52,265 nt of DNA. Origin: Selenomonadaceae bacterium. GTDB taxonomy: Bacteria > Bacillota > Negativicutes > Selenomonadales > Selenomonadaceae. The stretch spans positions 1 to 52,265 of the forward strand of contig JAFVEZ010000024.1 of assembly GCA_017475745.1 (NCBI GenBank), written 5' to 3'. This document shows, one piece after another, positions 7,974-16,956 of the stretch. The notes beneath the pieces are model-generated. The model ran no database searches. It saw only the letters and a list, made by a program, of their open reading frames with translations, and was not told the origin of the DNA. The position numbers were made by a program, and so were the translations under genes. Positions within the stretch are counted from its first letter, which is position 1, and each line of letters opens with the position of its first letter.

Positions 7974-9449
7974 TTAATAATTAATACTGGCTTTCCATTT
8001 GGCAAAATCTGCCTTTGCTTTTACTTTATCTCCCATTGCCTTATAACATTTTCCGCGTTCGTAATATAAAAATCCCATAGCAGGATCAAGTTGAATTGCC
8101 TTATTGAAATCTTCTATAGCGTGATCATACTCTTTTAATCCTCTGTAACATTCACCACGTTTACAATAACCCAAATAAATTTGAGGATCATCAAATTGAA
8201 TGAACTTATTAAAATTTTCAATCGCTAGATTGTAGTTTTTTAATTCAAGATAGGCTTGACCAAGTTCATAATAAGCCCAAACAAAATTAGGGTCAATTTT
8301 TATAGCTTTACTAAAATCTTCTATTGCTAAATTATAATTTTTTAAATGTTGATAATAAAAACTTCCACGGCTGTAATAAGGGTGAGCATTATCTTGAGCA
8401 AGTTCCACTGCCTTATTCAAATCTTTAAGTGCCAATTTATTATTTTTTAACTCAAAACGATAATAGACAGAACGTAAAAGATAAGTCTTATAGTAATTTG
8501 GATTGAGTTCAATAGATTTGTTAAAATCTCTAATGGAATCATTATAATCATGCAACATAAAGTAACCAAAACCACGATAATAGTAGACCCTGGCTTCATT
8601 TGGCTTAAGCTGAACTGCTTTGTTGAAATCTTCCATAGCTCGATTATAATAGTTTTCGTTTTTTATATTATGAACTTGATTATCACCTTGTAAATTTATA
8701 TAAGAGTGACCACGCTGAATATATGCCTCAATATCATTTGGTTTTAATTGAATTGCTTCAGTGTAAGAGTTTATCGCTTCATGAAATTTTCTTTGATAAT
8801 TTAATTTATTGCCTTCAACCATTTTTTGATTATACAAGAATTCTTCATCAATATCTTCAAATTGCATTCTAAGTTTTATTCTTTCTTCATCAGTTGTAGC
8901 ATTTTCGGTACTTTTTCTCAATTTTTCAATTTGACTGTTATTTTTAGATGACAATATTTGATTTTGCTTATATCTATTGATTGTATCTTCTTTATCTTTT
9001 GGATTAAGTCGAATCCATTTCTTTATTTCAGAATCATCGACATTTACATTAACCGTTGCTTTCCAAATTATTATTGTGATTTCATCTGTTTCTTGTTTTA
9101 CATTTACTTCGTATTTAACGTCTCCAATAATTTCATAAGTATTACTTGTTATAGCTGAAATTTCATCATCTTTAAGAACTGCATTAATTGTACGAGAATA
9201 ACTCATCAAGTATACTCCAGCTTGTTCTGTTGCTCGTTTAATTGCCTTTTCTCTTGCTCGCAATTTTGCTACATCTTGGGATTCAATTTGACTTGCATAA
9301 TCTTCACCAACACCTGTATACATTTTGACTTCTGCATGGACAATGGAAATTATAGGAAAGTCACAAACTTCAACCACCGGTGAGAAGGCAGTACCGCCGA
9401 CTATCATTGAAGCTGCTATCATTCTTCGCAGATTTTTCTTGATATACAT
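7974..9449 (-). CDS. secreted tetratricopeptide-repeat protein
   Basis: The protein has 491 residues. The N terminus (KKNLRRMIAAS plus hydrophobic stretch, possible cleavage near VHA at 37-39) looks like a signal peptide. A domain of about 110 residues follows (VGEDYASQIESQDVAKLRAREKAI). It resembles the stress or lipoprotein-associated domain that contains A-R-x-x-A-x-x-x-A patterns. From about residue 205 there are seven or more TPR units with A-I-E/D-D-F-N-K-A-I and L-x-P-N/D repeats. The protein probably acts as an envelope scaffold. It is AT-rich relative to rsmI downstream. No enzymatic motif is visible. Confidence 0.75.
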   Translation of the reverse strand: MYIKKNLRRMIAASMIVGGTAFSPVVEVCDFPIISIVHAEVKMYTGVGEDYASQIESQDVAKLRAREKAIKRATEQAGVYLMSYSRTINAVLKDDEISAITSNTYEIIGDVKYEVNVKQETDEITIIIWKATVNVNVDDSEIKKWIRLNPKDKEDTINRYKQNQILSSKNNSQIEKLRKSTENATTDEERIKLRMQFEDIDEEFLYNQKMVEGNKLNYQRKFHEAINSYTEAIQLKPNDIEAYIQRGHSYINLQGDNQVHNIKNENYYNRAMEDFNKAVQLKPNEARVYYYRGFGYFMLHDYNDSIRDFNKSIELNPNYYKTYLLRSVYYRFELKNNKLALKDLNKAVELAQDNAHPYYSRGSFYYQHLKNYNLAIEDFSKAIKIDPNFVWAYYELGQAYLELKNYNLAIENFNKFIQFDDPQIYLGYCKRGECYRGLKEYDHAIEDFNKAIQLDPAMGFLYYERGKCYKAMGDKVKAKADFAKWKASINY

Positions 9450-9519
9450 AAGCGATTATCATTCCTTTCGACTAATTCCGCTCTTGCAATTTGTTTCGGC
9501 ATTTCTTGTTAAATTCCTG

Positions 9520-9547
9520 TTGATAAATTACTGTAAAATTGTATGAT
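9520..9547 (+). promoter_or_regulatory. sense promoter of the decayed small-peptide locus
   Basis: TTGATA (9520-9525) and TATGAT (9542-9547) are 16 nt apart, upstream of the broken peptide gene at 9604. The position matches the perfect promoter in front of the intact copy at 22481. Confidence 0.5.
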
Positions 9548-9603
9548 AAAATGAATTTGCACCAGCAGTATCAGACGGTCAATCCTAGCCCAGAGATATA
9601 ATC

Positions 9604-9689
9604 ATGAAGAAACTAAACTTGATTAAAGTTGTTATGTTGTTATCATAATCATCGCTGTATTGATTCTGACAAGTAAAATAGCCGCCTAG
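9604..9689 (+). pseudogene. frameshifted Ibs-like hydrophobic peptide gene
   Basis: From ATG 9604 the frame runs MKKLNLIKVV and then stops early. GTTGTTAT occurs twice in tandem (9628-9635 and 9636-9643). Removing one copy restores a 25-codon peptide with an N-terminal lysine-rich part, a V-V-I-I-I-I-A-V-L-I-L core and the ending I-A-A then TAG. The intact peptide at 22481 has the same organisation and ends N-A-A then TAA, also with two GCC codons. Both are followed at once by a hairpin built on CGCCTA / TAGGCG-type arms. This is best read as a toxin-like peptide inactivated by an 8-bp duplication. No good Shine-Dalgarno precedes it, so decay may be more advanced. Confidence 0.65.
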
Positions 9690-9702
9690 CTCCAATTAGG
9701 CG
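9681..9702 (+). repeat. hairpin at the end of the decayed peptide gene
   Basis: CGCCTA pairs with TAGGCG across GCTCCAAT. It overlaps the stop codon, exactly as the GCCGcCTAAG / CTTAGaCGGC hairpin does in the 22481 copy. The rest of 9690-9796 shows no strong terminator. Confidence 0.6.
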
Positions 9703-9796
9703 ACTACTAATTATTCTTCTAAATCTCTCTATATATGGAACAGGCCACTGTCGGTGTAGTTGACGCTTTGTTCCCACAAGGTGTCTTCCTTTATTG

Positions 9797-9824
9797 ACTG
9801 TATCACATTGAAATTATTTGTCAA
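9797..9824 (-). promoter_or_regulatory. antisense promoter of the decayed small-peptide locus
   Basis: On the minus strand a perfect TTGACA (9819-9824) is followed after 16 nt by TACAGT (9797-9802). It points back across the broken peptide gene. Position and spacing match the antisense promoter at 22680-22707. Confidence 0.6.
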
Positions 9825-9867
9825 TCGTTGATTTTTAATACATTTATCTCATCTACGTCACTGCCAC

Positions 9868-11166
9868 TCAATCTTTCTTAATGAAGGCAATCTTCAATTC
9901 TACAATAAATTTGGTGCCTTGTCCAAGCTCACTTTCAACTGAGATTTTACCCTCATGCAGTCTGACGATCTCACTTGCAATCGAAAGGCCAAGCCCATTG
10001 CCGCCGATCTCACGCGATCTTGCTTTATCAACTCGATAGAAGCGCTCAAATACTTTATCTTGGTCTTCTTTAGCAATGCCGATACCGCTGTCTTGTACGA
10101 AGAAAGTGACTTTACCCTCATTTATGCTCTCGATACCGACAGTCACCTTACCGCCTTCGGGTGTATATTTGATTGCATTGTCGACGAGGATCAGAATGAG
10201 TTGCTTGATCTTTTGCTCATCAGCTTGCATGTCAACCTCTTGAATATTCTCACCATTTAGTGTGATACCCTTCTTCTCCGCAAGCGGTCTCATCATTCTG
10301 ATATTCTGGTTGAGCATCTCACCTAAGTCAAACTTCTTAATGGTGACTTTAAGGGCGTTGTTATCACTCCTAGCAACCATTAACAAATCACTTACGAGTT
10401 TAGACATCTTCTGAACTTCGCTCTTGACATCTTCAATTACCTGTTTGAGGAATGGTGATTTAATTGACTGATCCATCAATAGCAAATCAGCAGAAGCCAT
10501 GACGACAGCGAGTGGTGTTCTGAGTTCATGTGAGGCATCCGCTGCGAACTGTCTCTGCTTCTCGTAGGCTTCTTTGAGTGGAACGATTGCACGCCCTGCC
10601 ATGAAGTGACCAAACAAAGTGGCAATGACTAGGGCAACTACTCCAAGAAATATCAATATATAAGTTGACTTTTGCAGGCCAGAATACATGACAGTGACAT
10701 CTTTACCAACGTAGAGTTTGTGATTAACGCCGGCAATCCGCAAGTATTTGGAAGCCATCATCACGTTGGTAGTTCTGCCTAGCTCATTTGGTCTGCTGAA
10801 GACGGCAACCTCACCGTCCTGTATGCGCCAGGAATCAATAGTATCAAGAATAAATGATTCTACCCTAAATGAGGCTCGGGCGAAATCAACTAGACGCCTG
10901 TCTTCATCAAAGATATAAAAAAATAAGCGGTCGTTAGTACTTTTGTAGGACTTGCCTTCATCATTTGCCGCTTCGGGATTTTGACCATAACGTTCTCTAA
11001 GGTCGGAAATACTGTCGGCGGCGTCTAAAATTTCCTGCGCCTGCTCTGAAAACATTGCCCATTCCATTGTCATATGCACAACAAAAATCAGCACGATCAG
11101 AAATATACACATCATCATTGAGTATATCAGGGTTAGCTGCCGCCGGCTGCGTCCGAACATTTCCAT
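9868..11166 (-). CDS. two-component sensor histidine kinase
   Basis: The 432-residue membrane kinase has a first helix at about 12-35, an extracytoplasmic sensor of about 130 residues, a second helix at 169-190, and a HisKA domain with phospho-acceptor His213 in FAADASHELRTPLAVV. The ATPase has the N box VDNAIKYTP, the G1 motif DSGIGIAKED and the G2 motif GGNGLGLSIA. It follows the OmpR-type regulator at 11204-11875 with a 37-nt gap, which is the usual regulator-then-kinase order. GGAAGG precedes the start. The signal is unknown. Confidence 0.92.
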   Translation of the reverse strand: MEMFGRSRRQLTLIYSMMMCIFLIVLIFVVHMTMEWAMFSEQAQEILDAADSISDLRERYGQNPEAANDEGKSYKSTNDRLFFYIFDEDRRLVDFARASFRVESFILDTIDSWRIQDGEVAVFSRPNELGRTTNVMMASKYLRIAGVNHKLYVGKDVTVMYSGLQKSTYILIFLGVVALVIATLFGHFMAGRAIVPLKEAYEKQRQFAADASHELRTPLAVVMASADLLLMDQSIKSPFLKQVIEDVKSEVQKMSKLVSDLLMVARSDNNALKVTIKKFDLGEMLNQNIRMMRPLAEKKGITLNGENIQEVDMQADEQKIKQLILILVDNAIKYTPEGGKVTVGIESINEGKVTFFVQDSGIGIAKEDQDKVFERFYRVDKARSREIGGNGLGLSIASEIVRLHEGKISVESELGQGTKFIVELKIAFIKKD

Positions 11167-11203
11167 TTATTTGCCTTCCATATCCAAAAAATTTTTTGGT
11201 ATC

Positions 11204-11875
11204 TTATGCCTCGAGTCTGTAACCAATACCGCGGATAGTTTTGATAGAGATTTTACCATCGACTTCCTGCAATTTCTTGCGAAGAATCTTCATATAAGAA
11301 TCAATGTTATTTGAAGTGATGTCGCGTTCAAGACCCCAAATTCTGTCAAGAATGATGTCACGAGGTACAACAACGCCGAGATTTTGTGCAAGCAAGTCGA
11401 ATATCTGGAACTCACGCGGTGAGAGCTGAATGATTTGATTGTTCTTCTTGAGGATTTTTGTTGTGCGATTGAGATTAAAATCACCTATATCAACTATTTC
11501 TTGCTGTATCTTTTGAGTGCTGCGCCTACCGAGAGCACGGAGTCTCGCCAACAGTTCAGCAAATTCAAAAGGCTTGACGAGATAATCATCGGCGCCGGCG
11601 TCAAGACCGGTTACACGATCTTCAATGGTATCCTTTGCCGTAAGCATTAGAATTGCCTTTTCGTAGCCATTGTCGCGCAGGCGTCGACAGGCGTCTATTC
11701 CATTCTCGCCAGGCATCATCCAATCCAGAATCAAAATATCATATTCCGAATACATCGCGTATTCATAAATATCGGATCCATTGGTTATCCATTCAACTGA
11801 AAACTTATTCTGCTCCAGCATATACTGAATTAGATTGCCGAGCCTCTTGTCATCTTCTGCTAACAATACTCGCAT
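11204..11875 (-). CDS. OmpR/PhoB-family response regulator
   Basis: The 223-residue protein has a receiver domain with the acidic pair E7/D8, phospho-acceptor Asp51 (LILDWMMPG) and the conserved Lys in DDYLVKPFEF. A winged-helix DNA-binding domain follows (LSPREFQIFDLLA, then IDSYMKILRKKL and TIRGIGYRL). It is the partner of the kinase at 9868-11166. It begins 9 nt after the radical SAM gene stop, so its expression is probably tied to the upstream genes. Confidence 0.93.
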   Translation of the reverse strand: MRVLLAEDDKRLGNLIQYMLEQNKFSVEWITNGSDIYEYAMYSEYDILILDWMMPGENGIDACRRLRDNGYEKAILMLTAKDTIEDRVTGLDAGADDYLVKPFEFAELLARLRALGRRSTQKIQQEIVDIGDFNLNRTTKILKKNNQIIQLSPREFQIFDLLAQNLGVVVPRDIILDRIWGLERDITSNNIDSYMKILRKKLQEVDGKISIKTIRGIGYRLEA

Positions 11876-11884
11876 ATAAATTTT

Positions 11885-13129
11885 TCACTCCTCATTGATA
11901 TAATGGCTAAAGCTGCCAATCTGAAGATGTTTAAAGTTTGTTGATAATGTATTTAAGAATTTCTTTGTACCTATAATCTTACCGCGCTGTGATAGCATCA
12001 TCTTGAGGAATACATCAGGATCAATGTTAAGGTTACGGACTTGTATCATCTGCACCGACAATTCCTCAAAAAATTTTATCCAAGCTGCTAACTCTTCTTC
12101 TCGATCGTTAAAACCAGGAAAGTAGAGCATATTTAGTGAAACATAAACACCCTTGTCAAGAGCGTACTTGATAGACTCTTTAACGTTGTTCAGCTTGTAA
12201 GCCGCTCTATAGTAAGCATTGTAACTTTCCTCATTTGCACTGATAATCGACACTCGAATTGAATCGAGACCGGCATCGACAATCTTCTTAATACCTTCAG
12301 TAAAGCCGGCATTGGAGTTAATATTAATTTGTCCACCGTCTGTCTTTGATCGAATCAATTTTATCGCTTCAGCAATATTATTCGCCATAAGTGACGGTTC
12401 ACCTTCACACCCTTGACCAAAACTTATAATTGCTTCAGGAGCAGTTGTTAGATGATATAAACCCACCTCAGCAATCTCTTCAACAGTCGGCTTGAAAGTA
12501 ATTCTACTCTGAGGCGATGGACAGCACTCCGCAGGTTGAAGTGATATGCAACCTAGACATTTTGCATTGCAAGTTGGTGAAGTTGGAATACCTGCTTCCC
12601 AGCGACGATAGAACAAGTTCTGAGCTGTGCAACAATGCCAACTTAACGAACAATTTGCCACCTGTTCAACAATCCGATTGTTAGGTAAATCCTTCTTGAC
12701 ACGGCGGACGAGTTTTTTGAGTTCTCGTGTGTTGTAATGAATAGGGTCCCATTTGTGATTCTCGTCAGTGTAGATTGCCGTTGTGTAAAGTTCATTACGA
12801 TAAAGAACCACAGCAGTATAGCCATAGAGCGGCAACATTTGGCAAGCTGTCTCGCATTCAAATGCCGGTAAATGAGTACGAGTGTAGCCGGCCGGAAGAA
12901 TTGCTGAAACTGCTTGTCCTTTAATGACTTTAAGTTCACCGCTCTTGGTGAGACCTACTGCACGGCGATTGGGCAAGAACATTAAATCCGCACTGTCAGG
13001 CAGTTTAATTAAATCTTCTGGCTGGAGTTTAACTATATCACTACCAATACGACCGACACCAATAATGTCGGGTGCATCGAATATCTCGCCATTTTTGTCA
13101 GCATAGAGTGCAGTTATGATATGTTTCAA
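11885..13129 (-). CDS. radical SAM protein of unknown substrate
   Basis: The 414-residue protein carries the iron-sulfur motif CNAKCLGC (C187, C191, C194), the CxxxCxxC pattern of radical SAM enzymes. A GQGCEGEPSL segment corresponds to the family's GGEP SAM-binding loop, and INSNAGF and LDSIRVSI strands follow. About 180 residues precede the cluster and contain further cysteines (C160, C166, C167), so an extra metal site or domain is possible. It sits between a hybrid kinase (13 nt gap) and a response regulator (9 nt gap), suggesting a link to signalling. A general MoaA/anaerobic-maturase-like annotation is the most that can be supported. Confidence 0.8.
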   Translation of the reverse strand: MKHIITALYADKNGEIFDAPDIIGVGRIGSDIVKLQPEDLIKLPDSADLMFLPNRRAVGLTKSGELKVIKGQAVSAILPAGYTRTHLPAFECETACQMLPLYGYTAVVLYRNELYTTAIYTDENHKWDPIHYNTRELKKLVRRVKKDLPNNRIVEQVANCSLSWHCCTAQNLFYRRWEAGIPTSPTCNAKCLGCISLQPAECCPSPQSRITFKPTVEEIAEVGLYHLTTAPEAIISFGQGCEGEPSLMANNIAEAIKLIRSKTDGGQININSNAGFTEGIKKIVDAGLDSIRVSIISANEESYNAYYRAAYKLNNVKESIKYALDKGVYVSLNMLYFPGFNDREEELAAWIKFFEELSVQMIQVRNLNIDPDVFLKMMLSQRGKIIGTKKFLNTLSTNFKHLQIGSFSHYINEE

Positions 13130-13142
13130 TAATCAACAACTC

Positions 13143-16100
13143 CTAATTAATCAATTTTTCAAGTGTTTCAAAGAGTACGTCAGGTTCGACAGGCTTGCTC
13201 AAATGTGCATTGAGTCCTGCTTGAAGGCTCCGTTGTACATCTTCATCGAATGCATTAGCAGTTAGAGCAATGATTGGAATAGTAGAAGAGTCTGCTCGTT
13301 TTGCTGCACGTATGGTTTTGGTCGCTGTAAGTCCGTCCATCTCCGGCATACGCATATCCATGAGAATGGCGTCGTAATAACCTTCTGGCTTGGATTCGTA
13401 CAAATTAACTGCTTCTTTGCCGTTTGCAGCACGATCCGTTTCCATTTCGCGCATTGATAACACCTGAATCATAATCTGAGCATTAACCTCCATATCTTCT
13501 GCCAACAAGATGTGCCGTCCTTTTAAGTCAGCTTTGTTTTCCTTGACAGAAGAAGCCAGATCCTTTTTCTTTAGTACGTTCTTCAATTCATTAAGAAGGT
13601 TCTCCGAGAAAAGTGGTTTTGCGATAAAACTATCTACACCTGCTGAAGTTGCTTCTTCAAAGATATCGTCCCAATTATAGGCTGTTAGAATGATGATTGC
13701 TGTCTCTTTGCCTATTACTGAACGGATTTGTCTGGTCGTCTCTACTCCGTCCATTTCTGGCATCTGCCAATCAACAATAATCAGATTAAACGGCTCTTGC
13801 CTTGCCTGACTGAGTTTAACCGCTTCAACAGCCATCTTTCCAGATTGAACCGTTTCTGCTGCTATTCCTATCTGAGACAGAACTAATTTAGCTTGGTTGC
13901 AAGCAACGAGGTCGTCATCAATTACGAGTACCTTCATGTCTTGCACAATTATGTCTATTTCGTCTGATTCACTGGATAACTTTCTGTTAGAATCCATTAG
14001 CGTGACACTTACGACGAAGGTTGTACCTACATTCTTTTCACTTTCTACGCTGATTTCACCGTTCATCATGTCAACAATTCTCTTTGTGATTGCCATTCCA
14101 AGCCCGGAACTTCCATATTTATTTGTTGCTTCCGAATTTTCTTGACTGAACGTATCGAATATCTTCGGCAGATACTCTTTACTCATGCCAATGCCTGTAT
14201 CGCTGATCTTAAATTGAAGAGTAGATTTGCCACTAAATCCGCCCGTTTTTCCTACTTCTAATTCAACCTTGCCACCCTTAGCGGTGTATTTTACAGCGTT
14301 GCCGAGAATATTTATAAGCACTTGACGGAGTTTTGTACTGTCTCCGATGTAGTAGTCATTTAACTGTCCATTAATGTGACAATTATATTCTAGTCCTTTT
14401 TCCTTACACTGTCCGCTAAAGATGACGTTGATCTGTTCTATCAGTTTTGAAAAGGCAAACTCTTCATTCTTCAACACCATACGACCAGATTCAATCCTGC
14501 TCATATCTAAGATGTCATTTATCAGACTCAGCAAGTGTTTTGCGCTGCTACCTATCTTTTCGAGATAATCTCTTGTTACAACCGATAAATTTGGCTCATT
14601 AAGCGCAAGCGCATCCAAGCCTATAATGGCATTCATTGGTGTACGAATTTCATGCGACATATTGGAAAGGAATGTCGTTTTGGCTTTGCTTGCTTCTTTG
14701 GCAGTCTTTAATGCTTCGCTAAGTGCTTGATTCTTTGCTAGAGAATCTCTCATCTCTGCGTCAATATCAGTAAATCCAACGCCAATAGCGTTTATAGTGC
14801 TATCTGTCTCTTCTCTATCGCTATTAACATCTGCCATACGAAGCATTTCATAGCTTTCTACGCCGTTTTTCTTCACCAAATAGCGACAAGCGATAATTAC
14901 ATTTTTCTTCAGTTCTGAACGAATATTCTCAGGCCTTATAAAATCAAGGAATACTTTTCTATATTCCTCAGCAACATATTCATTGGCATACTTTGTAAAA
15001 GTTCCCATAAAGCCGAAAGCATCGCCTTGCGTAAAATCTGTATCATCAGAATCGTTTCTTATACAGGTTGCTTGGTCTGTATCAAGGTTGACGTAGTAAA
15101 CGCTTCTGTAGTCCGCAGCAAGCGCAGTGATCATGCTATCCTGTTGTGCTCGTTTCTTCTCTTGCTCCAAAAGTTCATCTTGCAGAGAAATTCGCTCTTC
15201 CATTTCCTGCTGAAGCATTTCCGAGGTCTCTTGCTCAAGTGCAAGTTTTGAAGCCTTTCGAGTTTGTTTAATCATCAAGCCAAATATGACTGTCAGCACC
15301 AACGCGGCGAGAATCGACATGAGCAGGCTTCTCTTTAAAATACCTTCAGAGATGGTATCAATTTGCTCACTAATCACGCTTTCTCTTATCAAATATGTAA
15401 GCATCCAGTCAGTGCGATGTACAGGAATATAATACATTGTTTCTTTAACGTTGTTGTAAGTAAAAGAAGTTACGCCGCGTTGTCCTTTTGAAAAGTCATT
15501 ACGCATACTTTCTATATTATATTCATCTTCAAAATCAGCACGTTCTAGCGCCGAAAGTAGATTATCTTCGCTGGCAAGTCCACCAAGTACCATATTGGTC
15601 AAAGAATAACCTTCTGCCGTGTAGATATTGCAGAAAGTCGTATTGTTGGAACCGGACTGGAGAGATATATTTTTGAGCATATACTCCATATCAATCTCCA
15701 TGAAGCAGACAACTAGAAAATGACCATCAAACGGCAGTCGATCCGTCGGCATAGCCACTACAACTTTAGCACTCTCATCAGAGGATTTAATGGAGATTTC
15801 CGGATTAGAAATTGTCTTGTAATCAAACGCATACTGGTTAATATCAGTTCTTGTGCCTCTTGATGTATAGATCAAGCCTTCTTCATTCACAAAGGCAAAC
15901 TTTTCCAATCCGTAAAGCTGTTTCATTCGCAGCTGATACGCTTGGAGACTTTCAACCGAGCTTAAATCTTCTTTGGTTAAGAGACCGACTGCTACATCTA
16001 AATCTCCGATGTAATCACTCAAAGTAGACGCAAGCACTTGTTCTCGTCGGCCTGCAAGTTCTTCAAGGTAGAGGAGACTCACATTTCGCACGGCTTTTTC

Positions 16101-16214
16101 AGTGTCTTGACTTGCGCTTCTTCCGGTCCAGAATGTACCTATGATTAACATCAATGCCACAACGACACTGCCTGCAATCGCTGCGATCATTGTACTTCGG
16201 TTCAAACTTTTCAT
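13143..16214 (-). CDS. hybrid sensor histidine kinase with two receiver domains
   Basis: The 1023-residue protein has a first membrane helix at about 8-28, a periplasmic Cache-type sensor (about 35-290) and a second helix at about 296-314. A glutamine/glutamate-rich coiled coil (325-360) and a PAS-like region (370-485) follow. HisKA has His521 in LSNMSHEIRTPMNAIIG. The ATPase has N639, DTGIGM at 672-677 and GSSGLGMAI. Receiver 1 has Asp815 (VDWQMPEMDG) and receiver 2 has Asp953 (MDMRMPEMDG). No HPt domain is seen, so a separate phosphotransfer protein may exist elsewhere. The gene follows pth by 30 nt. Confidence 0.92.
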   Translation of the reverse strand: MKSLNRSTMIAAIAGSVVVALMLIIGTFWTGRSASQDTEKAVRNVSLLYLEELAGRREQVLASTLSDYIGDLDVAVGLLTKEDLSSVESLQAYQLRMKQLYGLEKFAFVNEEGLIYTSRGTRTDINQYAFDYKTISNPEISIKSSDESAKVVVAMPTDRLPFDGHFLVVCFMEIDMEYMLKNISLQSGSNNTTFCNIYTAEGYSLTNMVLGGLASEDNLLSALERADFEDEYNIESMRNDFSKGQRGVTSFTYNNVKETMYYIPVHRTDWMLTYLIRESVISEQIDTISEGILKRSLLMSILAALVLTVIFGLMIKQTRKASKLALEQETSEMLQQEMEERISLQDELLEQEKKRAQQDSMITALAADYRSVYYVNLDTDQATCIRNDSDDTDFTQGDAFGFMGTFTKYANEYVAEEYRKVFLDFIRPENIRSELKKNVIIACRYLVKKNGVESYEMLRMADVNSDREETDSTINAIGVGFTDIDAEMRDSLAKNQALSEALKTAKEASKAKTTFLSNMSHEIRTPMNAIIGLDALALNEPNLSVVTRDYLEKIGSSAKHLLSLINDILDMSRIESGRMVLKNEEFAFSKLIEQINVIFSGQCKEKGLEYNCHINGQLNDYYIGDSTKLRQVLINILGNAVKYTAKGGKVELEVGKTGGFSGKSTLQFKISDTGIGMSKEYLPKIFDTFSQENSEATNKYGSSGLGMAITKRIVDMMNGEISVESEKNVGTTFVVSVTLMDSNRKLSSESDEIDIIVQDMKVLVIDDDLVACNQAKLVLSQIGIAAETVQSGKMAVEAVKLSQARQEPFNLIIVDWQMPEMDGVETTRQIRSVIGKETAIIILTAYNWDDIFEEATSAGVDSFIAKPLFSENLLNELKNVLKKKDLASSVKENKADLKGRHILLAEDMEVNAQIMIQVLSMREMETDRAANGKEAVNLYESKPEGYYDAILMDMRMPEMDGLTATKTIRAAKRADSSTIPIIALTANAFDEDVQRSLQAGLNAHLSKPVEPDVLFETLEKLIN

Positions 16215-16244
16215 TTGTGTCTCCTCTCTCCATAAAATTACAAT

Positions 16245-16883
16245 TTACTCAATATCATTTGCTTTCTTCTTCTTCTTCTTCGGGTTGAATTTATTCATTG
16301 CCTTGTTGATACCTTCGCGGACAATGCAGAGCGCTGCAGGAACAAGGCAATTAATAGCTTCTTTGATCTTGATTGAATCTTCCTCATTGAAGGGTGACAG
16401 CACATGCCGATTGACTTTTGACATCACTGCGTATGGACTGTCGCTGTGAGAAATTAGACTTTCATTAAAGGGCGGTCTGCCAACACCAATTCTAATTCGT
16501 GCAAAGTTTTCATTGCCGCCAAGATGTTGGATTATGGACTCAACCCCGTGATGGCCGCCGCCGCTGCCCTTTGGTCTAAGTCTGATGACACCGGTTTGTA
16601 AATCCATATCATCATGAGCGACAATCAGATCGTCGGGCGTGAGCTTGTAATAATCCATAATCGGGCGAACTGCTTCGCCACTCAAATTCATAAATGTAAG
16701 TGGCTTGACTAGGAATACTTTCTCACCGTCAACGAAAGCATCAGAAATAAGTGCTCGAAAATCCTCACGCCAATTACTAGCGCTTATTTCATTTGCAATC
16801 GCATCTATCAGCATGAACCCGACGTTATGTTTAGTCTTTGCATATTCTGAACCCGGATTGCCAAGTCCAACTATAATCTTCAT
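16245..16883 (-). CDS. pth: peptidyl-tRNA hydrolase
   Basis: This 212-residue enzyme cleaves peptidyl-tRNA released by stalled ribosomes. The conserved MKIIVGLGNPGSEYAKTKHN opening contains the catalytic His of the family, followed by VKPLTFMNLSG, AHDDMDL and RPKGSGGGHHGVES. The C terminus has an unusual run of six lysines. No Shine-Dalgarno lies directly before the ATG. A GGAGGG lies about 50 nt upstream, beyond an 11-bp hairpin (16895-16931), which may bring it closer or control translation. Confidence 0.93.
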   Translation of the reverse strand: MKIIVGLGNPGSEYAKTKHNVGFMLIDAIANEISASNWREDFRALISDAFVDGEKVFLVKPLTFMNLSGEAVRPIMDYYKLTPDDLIVAHDDMDLQTGVIRLRPKGSGGGHHGVESIIQHLGGNENFARIRIGVGRPPFNESLISHSDSPYAVMSKVNRHVLSPFNEEDSIKIKEAINCLVPAALCIVREGINKAMNKFNPKKKKKKANDIE

Positions 16884-16894
16884 TCTGAAATATC

Positions 16895-16931
16895 AGCGAA
16901 TACTCTGACTTTAATAGCGAGAGTATTCGCT
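16895..16931 (-). repeat. 11-bp inverted repeat just upstream of pth
   Basis: AGCGAATACTC (16895-16905) and GAGTATTCGCT (16921-16931) are perfect inverted copies with a 15-nt loop. The hairpin starts 11 nt before the pth ATG and has no T-run on either side, so it is not a terminator. It could be an operator or an RNA element. Confidence 0.7.
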
Positions 16932-16956
16932 AAACCCTCCTAGTTACTGATAAAAT

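Noticed and set aside
8082..8830. Direct DNA repeat array
   Set aside because: The periodicity comes from the roughly 34-residue TPR units of the protein; the DNA copies are too divergent for a separate repeat element, and there are no spacers as in CRISPR.
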